Source: Vibrio mimicus CAIM 602 (GTDB lineage Bacteria > Pseudomonadota > Gammaproteobacteria > Enterobacterales > Vibrionaceae). Taken from it: DNA of 64,000 nucleotides. How positions within the stretch are numbered: position 1 is the first letter of the stretch; every line of letters starts with the position of its first letter. Below, piece by piece: positions 1-8,186 of the stretch. The translations under genes and the position numbers were made by a program. Location of the stretch: positions 62,052-126,051 of the forward strand of contig NZ_AOMO01000030.1 in the NCBI RefSeq assembly GCF_000338875.1, in the 5' to 3' direction. A model generated the notes under the pieces. It was given only the letters and a program-made list of their open reading frames with translations. It was not told the origin of the DNA and made no database searches.

Positions 1-530
1 GGCAAAACGTGATTATGCCGTACAAGGTTGAACCCGCTACCAACCAAGGCCCAGGACGATTTGAAACGGGAACACTGAATTTTGAAGGGCTCGCTGGCGT
101 CATTGCCGCCGTGCAATATTTAGCGCAGTGGGGTGATCCGAAGGAAACCTTGCGAGAGCGCTTAGTCGCAAGTTACCAGCAATACCAACAGCACGAGCAG
201 CAGCTCAGTGAGTATTTCTTACAAAAATTGGCAAAATTACCTGATATTCAATTGCATGGTTTCCACCATGCTTCCGCAGAGCTGCGTACACCGACGTTTG
301 CTCTGACGATTAAAGATTGCACTCCACAGCGAATCGCACAAATGCTTGGTGAGCTAAACCTCTGTGTTTGGAATGGTCATTTCTATGCGCTTGGTTTGGT
401 GCGTCAACTGGGACTTGAAGAAAGTGGAGGTGTGCTACGTATCGGTTTGATGCATTACAATACAACGGCGGAAATTGATCGGTTATTTGATGTACTGAGT
501 GATCATTTACCAGCCTTGCTAGACAAGTGA
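1..530 (+). CDS. Class V aminotransferase / cysteine desulfurase-like protein, C-terminal part
   Basis: This is the 3' end of a PLP-dependent fold-type I enzyme; the gene starts before the window and the open frame runs from the first complete codon at base 3 to a TGA at 528-530. The visible part has ETGTLNFEGLAGV, typical of the large domain of NifS/SufS-like proteins just after the PLP lysine region, and ends with the small C-terminal domain (VLRIGLMHYNTTAEIDRL), where SufS-like proteins have a 'RigLaHYNT' stretch. The active-site lysine lies upstream of the window, so activity cannot be judged. I recall a named cysteine-desulfurase subfamily based on the V. cholerae protein VC1184, which this appears to be. 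Its substrate is not established. Confidence 0.85.
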   Translation, partial: QNVIMPYKVEPATNQGPGRFETGTLNFEGLAGVIAAVQYLAQWGDPKETLRERLVASYQQYQQHEQQLSEYFLQKLAKLPDIQLHGFHHASAELRTPTFALTIKDCTPQRIAQMLGELNLCVWNGHFYALGLVRQLGLEESGGVLRIGLMHYNTTAEIDRLFDVLSDHLPALLDK

Positions 531-546
531 ACTTGTTGATTCGGTT

Positions 547-604
547 GAGTGTGATGCGGGATTTATTCGCGATTAAACTATTCTTACAACCTCGCATCAC
601 ACTC
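547..604. repeat. Perfect 12-bp inverted repeat with 34-nt loop
   Basis: GAGTGTGATGCG at 547-558 is the exact reverse complement of CGCATCACACTC at 593-604. It lies 17 bases after the stop of the aminotransferase gene. No run of T follows on either strand, so it is not a classical Rho-independent terminator; it could stabilise the 3' end of the upstream transcript. Confidence 0.6.
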
Positions 605-802
605 GAATTGCATATACTACTTTAGTGGTGCATATTCCTGTTTTAGCAAAAGGTGAAATGCCTCTGAAAATAGAGGCTTGAAGATCATTAGTCGGTGACA
701 AAACAGCGTACGGCGATTATTTTTGGAAGCAACCTCTCTTTATTGACCTAATATAATTAAGAGAGCGCGTTTTAGTGAATGAGTTTGACGCTGGAGTAAG
801 CT

Positions 803-2125
803 GTGAAAGTGGTGCCAAGAGTACTGTTAGGTTTAGTGTTGATTACAATTGTCACCATATTGCTTTACTGGCAGTTTGGCTCAGCTAAACGTGTGCTAGT
901 TTCACCACAACGATTTACGTATTTTGCCACTAATGATCAGATCTCCGGTGGGGCATCAACCAGCGCACTACTGATTGAAGGTGGCGAAGCCCAAGTTCGT
1001 TGTGAATTGCTCGCGAGTAATTATCCATGGCCGTATTGCGGCATCTCTGTACACATCAATCCAGACCCGACACTTGGATTAGATCTGAGTGATATTCACA
1101 CCATACGGCTGAATGTCGATTTGCAAGGCCCAACCGATAAACCTGCAGCCATGCGTTTCTATTTACGCAATTTCAATCCGATCTATTCCAAAATAGATGA
1201 TGAATACACTCATAAATACAATGGGCTGGAATTCGTACCAGGAGTGGGTAAGGGCAGCATTGATATTCCAATTCGTAGCTTGCAGGTAATGACGTGGTGG
1301 CTGGTGGATAACAAAATCTCCATCGGCAACTCTGCACCTGAGTTTACCAATATCAATAAAATTGAATTCGCCACAGGCTCAGGCAGTCAACTGGGAGAAT
1401 ATCAGTTGACCATACGTCAAGTAGAGTTGATTGGTGATTATGTTTCGGGAGAGAAACTCTTTCTTGCCATGTTGATCATGTGGGCGGCCGCTGGGGCTTG
1501 GTTGTCTGCATTGGAAATTCGCCGTAATCGTCGTGAAGTCATACGGGCACGTATGCGTCAGGCACATTTGCAGCGTTTGAACCACTCATTGCATGAGCAG
1601 AATATGAAATATGTTGAGATGGCACACCGTGATGCTTTGACAGGGGCAATTAACCGTCATGGCATCCGAGATTGGTTGCAGGAACAAGCGCGTTTAGTCC
1701 GTTGGCAACTCAATCAGTTCAGTGTGCTGTTTATCGATATTGATTACTTCAAGCAGGTCAATGATGTTTATGGGCACGGTATTGGTGATGATCTATTGCG
1801 TGAGTTTGTACTAGTGATCAGCCGTGAAATCCGTGAGGGTGACAGATTGGTCCGCTGGGGAGGCGAAGAATTCGTCGTATTTTGTGCGCAGACGGGTATT
1901 GATCAAGCGGTTGACCTGGCTGATCGCCTACGCACACGTGTGGAAAACCATAGCTGGCTACATGGTGGTGAGCTCACATGCAGCATTGGCATTGCACAAA
2001 TGGAAAATGAAAGAGTCACGGAAACGGTTTCACGTGCTGATGAAGCGTTATACCGAGCCAAACGACTTGGGCGAAACCGTATCGAAGTTCATTATGGGCT
2101 GAAAACGCAAGCAAAAACTCAGTAA
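803..2125 (+). CDS. Membrane-bound diguanylate cyclase (GGDEF)
   Basis: A 440-residue protein that should make cyclic di-GMP from two GTP. An N-terminal membrane segment (about 7-24) and a second one (about 218-237) bracket a periplasmic domain of about 190 residues that I do not recognise. A short basic linker with coiled-coil character (about 240-270) leads to a C-terminal GGDEF domain. The active-site motif GGEEF is intact at 353-357, and an RxxD inhibitory site (REGD) lies five residues before the RW preceding it, so product inhibition is expected. The start is GTG at 803, preceded by GGAG. The nearest gene downstream is convergent. The signal sensed by the periplasmic domain is unknown. 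Confidence 0.93.
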   Translation: MKVVPRVLLGLVLITIVTILLYWQFGSAKRVLVSPQRFTYFATNDQISGGASTSALLIEGGEAQVRCELLASNYPWPYCGISVHINPDPTLGLDLSDIHTIRLNVDLQGPTDKPAAMRFYLRNFNPIYSKIDDEYTHKYNGLEFVPGVGKGSIDIPIRSLQVMTWWLVDNKISIGNSAPEFTNINKIEFATGSGSQLGEYQLTIRQVELIGDYVSGEKLFLAMLIMWAAAGAWLSALEIRRNRREVIRARMRQAHLQRLNHSLHEQNMKYVEMAHRDALTGAINRHGIRDWLQEQARLVRWQLNQFSVLFIDIDYFKQVNDVYGHGIGDDLLREFVLVISREIREGDRLVRWGGEEFVVFCAQTGIDQAVDLADRLRTRVENHSWLHGGELTCSIGIAQMENERVTETVSRADEALYRAKRLGRNRIEVHYGLKTQAKTQ

Positions 2126-2134
2126 AACAACGAG

Positions 2135-2896
2135 TTAATACTGAGCAGGAGTCTCACTGTCGCTCGGTTCTACTTCTTCAGTGCTCTCTACAATTATCGG
2201 CTCTTTGGGGCCGAGAAATTTAGGCTGAGTGTCGAACACAAACAGATCAAAAACCGCATAGGCACGGGCAAAGACTTCACGTAAACGCACCTTAAAACCC
2301 GAATGACTGCTTGGTCCTGGCACTGCCAAACAAGAAGCCTGAATATCCTGATAGTGCGCGATAAACAGGGCGCGCTCACAATGAAAACGCTGAGTAATGA
2401 TCAAGAAGTTATCCGTATCAAAAATCTGCTTGGCTCGTACAATCGAATCTAAAGTACGAAATCCAGCATAATCGAGAGAAATATTCTCAGCTGGAATACC
2501 CGCGCGCAGTAAATCGCGTTTCATCGTCCACGGCTCATTGTACGAACGGTGGGCATTGTCCCCACTGAGCAGAAAATTGCGCACTTTTCCTTGCTGGTAC
2601 AACACAATTGCCGCATCAATCCGGTTGGTATAGTACTCGTTTAGGGTCTTGCCTATGTACTTACTGGTACCAAGAACAACGGCGACTTGGAATGGCGGTG
2701 TGTTTTGAGTGTCGCTGATAATGTTGTTTTGCGTTTGCCAAGTCACCCAGCGATCAATCGCCAGCAGACTGGAAACTACAGCAATCACGGTTAAGAGTAA
2801 GATTTGGCCAAGTTTGCGCCAAGGAAAACAACTCAATCGAGCTGCCACAAAGGCGACTGAGCGTAGAATTAAATTTGATGGTTTCTTTGTGCCCAT
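2135..2896 (-). CDS. sanA: SanA-like DUF218 membrane protein
   Basis: A 253-residue protein of the SanA/YdcF (DUF218) family, with an N-terminal membrane anchor (about 29-46) and a large domain that should face the periplasm. Family hallmarks are visible: VVLGTSKY, LLSGDNAHRSYNEP, LDYAGFRTLDSIVRAK and ITQRFHCERALFIA, which closely follow E. coli SanA. SanA is linked to envelope barrier function and vancomycin resistance at high temperature; its biochemical activity is not settled. The start codon overlaps the end of the upstream gene on the same strand by 28 bases, suggesting translational coupling. The C-terminal tail is acidic and variable. Confidence 0.9.
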   Translation of the reverse strand: MGTKKPSNLILRSVAFVAARLSCFPWRKLGQILLLTVIAVVSSLLAIDRWVTWQTQNNIISDTQNTPPFQVAVVLGTSKYIGKTLNEYYTNRIDAAIVLYQQGKVRNFLLSGDNAHRSYNEPWTMKRDLLRAGIPAENISLDYAGFRTLDSIVRAKQIFDTDNFLIITQRFHCERALFIAHYQDIQASCLAVPGPSSHSGFKVRLREVFARAYAVFDLFVFDTQPKFLGPKEPIIVESTEEVEPSDSETPAQY

Positions 2897-3198
2897 AGGC
2901 CTATCACAACAAAACAGCTTACGATAACGGTCAGCATCATGCCGGAATCCAGTTGCGCGAGTGTCCGAGCAAGGTAAGGGCTAGCTTTGATGATGATTAA
3001 ACCGTATCCAAACGCGTTAATAAAGATAAACGCGAGAGTCCGAACCAGAAAATGTTGATTCCGTAATGCTCTACGCAAAAAGGCGTTGATTTCACCACCG
3101 AGCATGACCAAAGCACAAGCAATCAACGCGATTGAAATTTCGCTGAGGTAGGGTAATAGCGCTTGCCCGGCAGGAGCAAGAAAAGTAAATATCTGCAT
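2869..3198 (-). CDS. Small inner-membrane protein, DUF3392-type
   Basis: A protein of about 109 residues with three hydrophobic stretches (roughly 16-38, 50-70 and 80-103) and little else, so a small polytopic membrane protein. I believe it belongs to DUF3392, common in Vibrio, with no known function. A longer frame starting at 3237 would put the start inside the terminator hairpin of maeA, so I prefer the ATG at 3198 (MQIFTFLAP). It overlaps sanA by 28 bases and probably forms a two-gene unit with it. Confidence 0.75.
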   Translation of the reverse strand: MQIFTFLAPAGQALLPYLSEISIALIACALVMLGGEINAFLRRALRNQHFLVRTLAFIFINAFGYGLIIIKASPYLARTLAQLDSGMMLTVIVSCFVVIGLWAQRNHQI

Positions 3199-3203
3199 GT
3201 CAT

Positions 3204-3229
3204 CAAAAAGCCCCTGATAGCAGGGGCTT
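3204..3229 (-). terminator. Rho-independent terminator after maeA
   Basis: On the minus strand a 9-bp GC-rich stem (AAGCCCCTG / CAGGGGCTT) with a 4-base loop is followed by TTTTT. It begins 11 bases after the maeA stop codon and ends just before the start of the next gene. Confidence 0.85.
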
Positions 3230-3239
3230 CTCCGCAAAA

Positions 3240-4928
3240 TTAAAACGCAGTGCGTTTGTAACGACGGTAAACAGGTTGCCAGAAGTGTTGTTCAATCGAC
3301 GCTTCAAGTGCTTCGTCGGTGATCTCCGGAGCTACACCTTGTTCAATCGCTTTTTTCGCAACAGCAAAGGCAATCTTCTTCGATACTGAATGAATTGATT
3401 CCAATGGTGGTAGCAACGGACCATGACCATTGATGGCCAACGGCGAGCAACTTGCCAGAGCACGGCTAGATTCCATCAACATTTCATCGGTAACACGGCG
3501 CGCATTAGCTGCTAAAACACCTAAGCCAATCCCCGGGAAAATGTAGCTGTTGTTACATTGTACAATCGGGTAAGTTTTGCCATCGTGCAGTACAGGATCA
3601 AATGGGCTGCCTGTTGCAACTAAGGCTTCACCATTAGTCCAACGAATGATATCACTAGGCAGTGCTTCTACACGGCTTGTTGGGTTCGAAAGCGGGAACA
3701 CGATTGGTCGAGGGCAGTGCTGATGCATCTCTTTGATGATCTCTTCACTAAATAGCCCTGGTGCACCTGAAACACCGACCAGCACTGTTGGTTTCGCATT
3801 GCGAATCACATCATGTAGTGAGTAACCGTTGTTCTCGGTTGTCCAATCCTGTGTGTTGACCTTTTTCTGAACCAAACGCTGTTGGAAATCAAGCAAGTTT
3901 GGCATGCCTTCTTCCAGCAGACCCCAGCGGTCAACCATGTAAACTTGTGAACGAGCTTGTTCATCGCTGATGCCTTCAGACACCATTTGCGCGATGATCG
4001 CCTCTGCAATACCACAGCCGGCAGATCCTGCGCCCAAGAAAGTGATACGTTGCTCAGAGAGCTGGCTACCTGCCGCTTTACATGCAGCAAGCAGTGAACC
4101 CACAGTCACTGCTGCTGTGCCTTGAATATCATCATTAAAACAGCACACGCGGTTTTTATAGCGCTCAAGCAGCGGCATCGCGTTCTTTTGTGCAAAGTCT
4201 TCAAACTGGATCAACGCGTCTGGCCAACGGCGTTGAACCGCTTGCATAAACTCTTCAACAAAGTTGTCGTAATCAGGCCCAGTGATACGAGGATGACGCC
4301 AGCCCATGTACATAGGATCAGCAAGACGTTGTGGGTTGTTGGTACCCACATCCAACACAACAGGCAGAGTATACGCTGGGCTAATGCCGCCACAGGCGGT
4401 GTAGAGCGAGAGCTTACCAATTGGAATGCCCATACCACCGATGCCTTGGTCACCAAGTCCCAGAATACGCTCACCATCTGTCACAACAATCACTTTGACG
4501 TTGTGGTTTGCAGCATTGTTGAGCAGGTCATCAATGCGATCTCGATTGGCATAAGAAATAAACAAACCACGACCTCGGCGATAGATGTTAGAGAAGTTCT
4601 CACAAGCCGCGCCAACGGTTGGGGTATAGATGATCGGCATCATCTCGGAAATATGGTTTTGCACCAAACGATAAAATAGGGTTTCGTTAGTGTCTTGAAT
4701 GTTGCGCAGATAAATGTGCTTGTCCATATCGCTTTCAAAGCCACGATACTGTTGGTAAGCGCGCACAACTTGTTCCTGAATCGTTTCAGTTGCTTCGGGC
4801 AGTAAACCCTCAAGGTTAAAAGAAGCACGCTCTTCTGCACTGAAGGCGCTGCCTTTGTTAAGCAGAGGTGTACTAAGAAGAGCAGGGCCTGCGTAGGAGA
4901 TATACAGCGGACGTTTATCGTTATTCAT
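3240..4928 (-). CDS. maeA: NAD-dependent malic enzyme
   Basis: Oxidative decarboxylation of malate to pyruvate with NAD. From the ATG at 4928 ([14 protein letters not shown]) the protein has 562 residues, close to the 565 of E. coli MaeA (SfcA); an in-frame extension to 5006 has no family support. Visible hallmarks are the catalytic tyrosine region ([16 protein letters not shown]), the metal-binding segment [11 protein letters not shown], a Rossmann motif [13 protein letters not shown], and the C-terminal [14 protein letters not shown] and [15 protein letters not shown]. It is a single gene with its own terminator. The protein is cytosolic and feeds pyruvate from the TCA cycle during growth on C4 acids. 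Confidence 0.95.
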   Translation of the reverse strand: MNNDKRPLYISYAGPALLSTPLLNKGSAFSAEERASFNLEGLLPEATETIQEQVVRAYQQYRGFESDMDKHIYLRNIQDTNETLFYRLVQNHISEMMPIIYTPTVGAACENFSNIYRRGRGLFISYANRDRIDDLLNNAANHNVKVIVVTDGERILGLGDQGIGGMGIPIGKLSLYTACGGISPAYTLPVVLDVGTNNPQRLADPMYMGWRHPRITGPDYDNFVEEFMQAVQRRWPDALIQFEDFAQKNAMPLLERYKNRVCCFNDDIQGTAAVTVGSLLAACKAAGSQLSEQRITFLGAGSAGCGIAEAIIAQMVSEGISDEQARSQVYMVDRWGLLEEGMPNLLDFQQRLVQKKVNTQDWTTENNGYSLHDVIRNAKPTVLVGVSGAPGLFSEEIIKEMHQHCPRPIVFPLSNPTSRVEALPSDIIRWTNGEALVATGSPFDPVLHDGKTYPIVQCNNSYIFPGIGLGVLAANARRVTDEMLMESSRALASCSPLAINGHGPLLPPLESIHSVSKKIAFAVAKKAIEQGVAPEITDEALEASIEQHFWQPVYRRYKRTAF

Positions 4929-5396
4929 GTTCGGCCTATTGATTGGTAGGGTAGAAGTGAAACGCGAAAATGATACCGATTTGCTGGCTGGATTGTAAAT
5001 AGACAAACGGATTCCATACGTTGATTATCCTGCTTCTGTGCGCAAGCCCAGTGTTTAAAACATTAAAGGGAATTTAGCTTGGGTGATTTATATGCAACTT
5101 GTCTGTTTTGCCTTCACCGGATTTCTGGAATGGAGGCTCGCTGAGGAGGTATTTACTTAAAGTAAAACGTCAAGCTTGAACATTTACGCAGGCCATTTTG
5201 TTTGAATAAGAAAATATTAATCAACAACACACATATCATTTTAAAAATGTAGGTGCAGTGTTATCAGTTTGGTTTTTATATAGCCAATGAAACCGATTGC
5301 GAGACATAACAGACTATTTTTTTATATCGTATTGCTATATACCCAAGGTTAGTCAATAGTTGCTTCACTGTGTTACCAATCGTGTCGGGGGACAGA
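4929..5396. other. Intergenic region between divergent maeA and an unknown gene
   Basis: 468 bases that must hold the promoters of maeA (minus) and of the small gene at 5397 (plus). The plus-strand half is A/T-rich. I see no recognisable RNA gene, operator or repeat that I can support. Confidence 0.5.
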
Positions 5397-5771
5397 ATGG
5401 AAAAAACAAGGATTAGCGCAGTATTTGATTACACGACTTTTCTTGGTGCGTCGTGTACGAAAAAATGGACCTTCGCTGAAGCAATAAGCTCCTTTGCACC
5501 TGTTTTTGGGATTGCGTGGTTAGATGCAATCAAAGAGCAGCAAAGCCCACAAGAACGACTATGGGATGTCGCGCTAAAAAAGCTTTCAACTCGACGTAGC
5601 GATGAATCAAACTTGATCACCTTAGTCAAACTCGCTAAGCAGGAAGGGATTGATGAGTTGACGCTGGTGATGCCTTACGCACTGGACGAGCAGCAGTTAA
5701 CAGCGATCCAAGTAAAGAGCGCTGCACAAATTGAGTCAACCAATCAAGAGGAATTTTTGATCAGGCTTTGA
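5397..5771 (+). CDS. Hypothetical protein
   Basis: A 124-residue protein that I do not recognise as a characterised family. The ATG at 5397 has a strong ribosome site (CGGGGGACAG); a GTG at 5370 in the same frame does not. The sequence is soluble-looking, with a central mixed-charge helical region (ERLWDVALKKLSTRRSDES) and a C-terminal strand-helix-strand pattern. There is no signal peptide or membrane segment. It is monocistronic and ends before a bidirectional terminator shared with purC. No function can be assigned. Confidence 0.75.
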   Translation: MEKTRISAVFDYTTFLGASCTKKWTFAEAISSFAPVFGIAWLDAIKEQQSPQERLWDVALKKLSTRRSDESNLITLVKLAKQEGIDELTLVMPYALDEQQLTAIQVKSAAQIESTNQEEFLIRL

Positions 5772-5821
5772 TGAAATGAATCTAGTGCAGTGGGTGGAAA
5801 ATAGAACAACATTAATAAAAT

Positions 5822-5841
5822 TAAGGGGCTTTGGCCCCTTA
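5822..5841. terminator. Bidirectional Rho-independent terminator
   Basis: Stem TAAGGGGC / GCCCCTTA with loop TTTG, flanked by A-rich sequence on the left and AATTCTT on the right. It sits between the convergent hypothetical gene and purC and can serve both. Confidence 0.75.
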
Positions 5842-5890
5842 ATTCTTATCAGTCAATTTCCTACTTGTAGCGAAACTTGCTACAGTCAGT

Positions 5891-6996
5891 TTATTGATCA
5901 ATCAGTCCGTATTCTTTATCCAGAATATCGATAATTTTTTGCTTTGGCTGGTTGCTAAGATGGATAGGCTGACCAGTAATTTTCTCCGCAATACCTAGGT
6001 AGGTACGAGAGATATCGAGTAAAGCTTCTAATGGCAAAGCATTATCGCGCGCTAATGCTTCACGTTCTGGCATACGATCTTTGTTAAGTAGAATGTCAGG
6101 GTCTGGGAAGTAGTTCAGCAAAAACTGGCGGAAGCTTCTTTCGAGTTTTCAACAATTTTACCTTGCTGGTACTGTTCCGCATCCCAAATACGAGATGAGT
6201 CAGGTGTACCTACTTCGTCCATGTAGATCAACTTTTGTTGCCCTTGGTTGTCGTTTACGTAACCAAACTCAAACTTGGTATCGACAAAAATTTGCCCCAC
6301 ACCTTTTAAAGCCTCACTGATCACGGCAAAACCTTGTTTAAGCAAAGTTTCGTAGTGGTCAATATCTTGCGGTTGATTGAAGTTAAATGCAGCGTAGTTA
6401 GCTTCGATATCTTGGCGAGAGATATTAACGTCATCAGCTTCCGGTACTCCGGGAATACCACGCAGAATTCCTTTGGTAGAAGGTGTCATCAGTAATTCAG
6501 GCAGTTGGCTGTCTTTCTCTAAGCCTTCCGGTAGGGTGATGCCACAAAACTCACGCTCACCTTTGGAATAGGCACGCCACATAGAACCAGTAATGTATTG
6601 TCGGCAGATTGCTTCAATTTTAATTGGACGAGCTTTTTGAACAATCCACACGAAAGGATGGGGAATATCCAAAATATGACTATCCGCCAAACCATGTTGT
6701 TGGAAGAGTTTGAACCAGTGATTAGAAATGGCATTGAGTGCCGCCCCTTTTCCCGGCACGCCATGTACTCCACCTTCAGCATGCCAAATGCAATCAAATG
6801 CGGAAATACGGTCACTGATGACCATGATGGCGAGTGGCGCATCTTCAGCAACCGAGTAACCTTTTTCTTTAATCAGGCGTCGGCTGTCTTGTTCGGTTAA
6901 CCAATAAACTGAGCGAACTTTTCCGCTATGAACTGGTTGGTGAGTGCGAATGGGGAGGTCGTCATTGACGGCAAGGACTTGATCTGCAAGGCTCAT
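5891..6996 (-). pseudogene. purC: SAICAR synthetase, split by a one-base frameshift
   Basis: PurC joins aspartate to CAIR in de novo purine synthesis. The reading frame from ATG 6996 (AGGA ribosome site) gives about 290 residues with typical motifs ([53 protein letters not shown]) but stops at 6115 after [11 protein letters not shown]. The family sequence resumes in another frame: reading GAAGGCTTCC in place of GAAGCTTCC near base 6135 gives [19 protein letters not shown] and continues to the stop at 5891, for a 367-residue protein of the long Vibrio type. One base is therefore missing from a two-base G run of the coding strand. A PurR box lies upstream at 7101-7116. This may be a sequencing error, because loss would cause purine auxotrophy. 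Confidence 0.9.
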
Positions 6997-7100
6997 TGAG
7001 ACATTCCTATCTGAATTCAAACATCATATTGCGATTTTCTTCGGGAGAAAATCGCGTTCTGAGCGCATGATACCAGAACTATTTTCTGCTGCCAGACAAA

Positions 7101-7116
7101 AAGCAAACGTTTGCCT
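7101..7116. promoter_or_regulatory. PurR operator upstream of purC
   Basis: AAGCAAACGTTTGCCT matches the PurR consensus ACGCAAACGTTTGCGT in the central twelve bases (GCAAACGTTTGC, a perfect palindrome). It lies about 105 bases upstream of the purC start at 6996. PurR with hypoxanthine or guanine should repress purC here. Confidence 0.85.
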
Positions 7117-7145
7117 AAATTTATTTTCCAGATTTTAAATAGCGC

Positions 7146-7547
7146 TCAATGAAGTGAATAAGCCGGCTGCTTAATGAAAAATACTTCACAACAGTGTTGT
7201 TGAGCAAAGAGAGCCAGTTGCTTCTGAGTGACCAGATCTATTTCACTGGAGGCCACGATGGCACTCGCCGTATGGCAAGCAATGGCTTTTGCTACAATCT
7301 CTGCTTCTGAATGAGCCTTTGATGCCTTGAGGTGTACCACTTTGCCACAATCGATTTGATATGCAGTCAGCTGAGTTCCGTTTGGTCTTGGGCATTGTGC
7401 TGTATAGAGAATCCATTGCGGGCGCTGAGATAAATGAGCGAGTCGCTGCATTAAGTTGGCATCACTACCTAAGCCATTCTTTGAACGTAGAGTATTCAGT
7501 GTACGTGATGGTTGTAGTCCGAAATGTTTGAATTCAGTGCGTAACAT
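7146..7547 (-). CDS. SulA-like SOS cell-division inhibitor
   Basis: A 133-residue protein. Its central part (LMQRLAHLSQRPQWILYTAQ, then KVVHLKASKAHSEAEIVAKA and SAIVASSEIDL, ending EVFFIKQP) follows the SulA layout, in which a RecA-like core blocks FtsZ. It is shorter than E. coli SulA (169) at the N-terminus. The strongest support is a near-perfect LexA box 20 bases before the start codon, the position expected for tight SOS repression. It is monocistronic. Sequence similarity to SulA is weak by eye, so the assignment leans on context; a different small SOS protein is possible. Confidence 0.65.
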   Translation of the reverse strand: MLRTEFKHFGLQPSRTLNTLRSKNGLGSDANLMQRLAHLSQRPQWILYTAQCPRPNGTQLTAYQIDCGKVVHLKASKAHSEAEIVAKAIACHTASAIVASSEIDLVTQKQLALFAQQHCCEVFFIKQPAYSLH

Positions 7548-7566
7548 AATACTGTCTCTCCATACA

Positions 7567-7586
7567 TGCTGTATGTAAATACAGTA
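7567..7586. promoter_or_regulatory. LexA box (SOS operator)
   Basis: TGCTGTATGTAAATACAGTA carries CTGT-N8-ACAG with A/T-rich spacer and fits the consensus TACTGTATATATATACAGTA at most positions. It sits 20 bases upstream of the SulA-like start codon, overlapping the expected promoter. Confidence 0.88.
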
Positions 7587-7808
7587 TTATTGGTTGGCTG
7601 AGTTTGCAACTTTTTTTTGAATAAAAAAAGTACAGAATTTCTGATTTTTTTGCTCTTGTTTTTATTAATGTTTTGATTTTATAGGCTTATTTCATGTTGT
7701 GGATGATTGGGTAAATAAATGAGAGTTTGCCTCTTTTGTGAGCAATGACACGTAAGTGATGGAACGCTTACATAGGGGTGTACAGGGAAGTGGAGTTCTT
7801 GGAAACAG

Positions 7809-7832
7809 AAAAAGCGCCATAAAGCGCTTTTT
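7809..7832 (-). terminator. Rho-independent terminator
   Basis: GAAAAAGCGC / GCGCTTTTTC hairpin with a short loop; on the minus strand it follows the stop of the small zinc-ribbon-like gene by 21 bases and ends in a T run. The remaining 7587-7808 stretch is A/T-rich with no other feature I can support. Confidence 0.8.
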
Positions 7833-7853
7833 CAAATAGTAAGGGAATGTGGC

Positions 7854-8036
7854 TTATTGAGCGGTTTGTTGTTTTTCTCGGAATGCCATCTCAGCTAAAT
7901 TAAATTGTCGTACATCCATACGAGCAAATTCATTACAGGTCTCACATGAATGATGGGCTTTGCCATCCACATATTCATGTCTTGTCAGTAGTTTTGGTTG
8001 TTTACACCAATCACAAATGCCTTCTACGCTAAACAT
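7854..8036 (-). CDS. Small zinc-ribbon-like hypothetical protein
   Basis: A 60-residue protein with two CxxC pairs (CDWC at about 8-11 and CETC at about 31-34), a spacing typical of a four-cysteine zinc ribbon. A charged helix forms the C-terminus. The ATG at 8036 follows GGGAGAAGACA, a good ribosome site; the GTG at 8051 would overlap that site. No catalytic residues are visible. It may bind nucleic acid or another protein, but no function is known to me. Confidence 0.75.
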   Translation of the reverse strand: MFSVEGICDWCKQPKLLTRHEYVDGKAHHSCETCNEFARMDVRQFNLAEMAFREKQQTAQ

Positions 8037-8186
8037 TGTCTTCTCTCCCACCTAAATCAGGCGCAAATTTCGCGCGGATTATTGCATGGGTTCATAAGAA
8101 AAGTTAACTCTCTGTCATTGTGGTTGAGAAGGATATCGATTGCGCAAACTCTTATTCTCCAAGTGTTAGGGAGTGGTTTTTAAGAG

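Noticed and set aside
547..604. Possible integron attC site
   Set aside because: The repeat lacks the R-box sequences (RYYYAAC / GTTRRRY) and the usual bulged bases; it is a simple hairpin.
4122..4679. 185-codon open frame antisense to maeA
   Set aside because: It lies wholly inside a well-supported gene and has no ribosome site or family content. Similar long antisense frames, for example in ydiJ at 12356-12913, are shadows.
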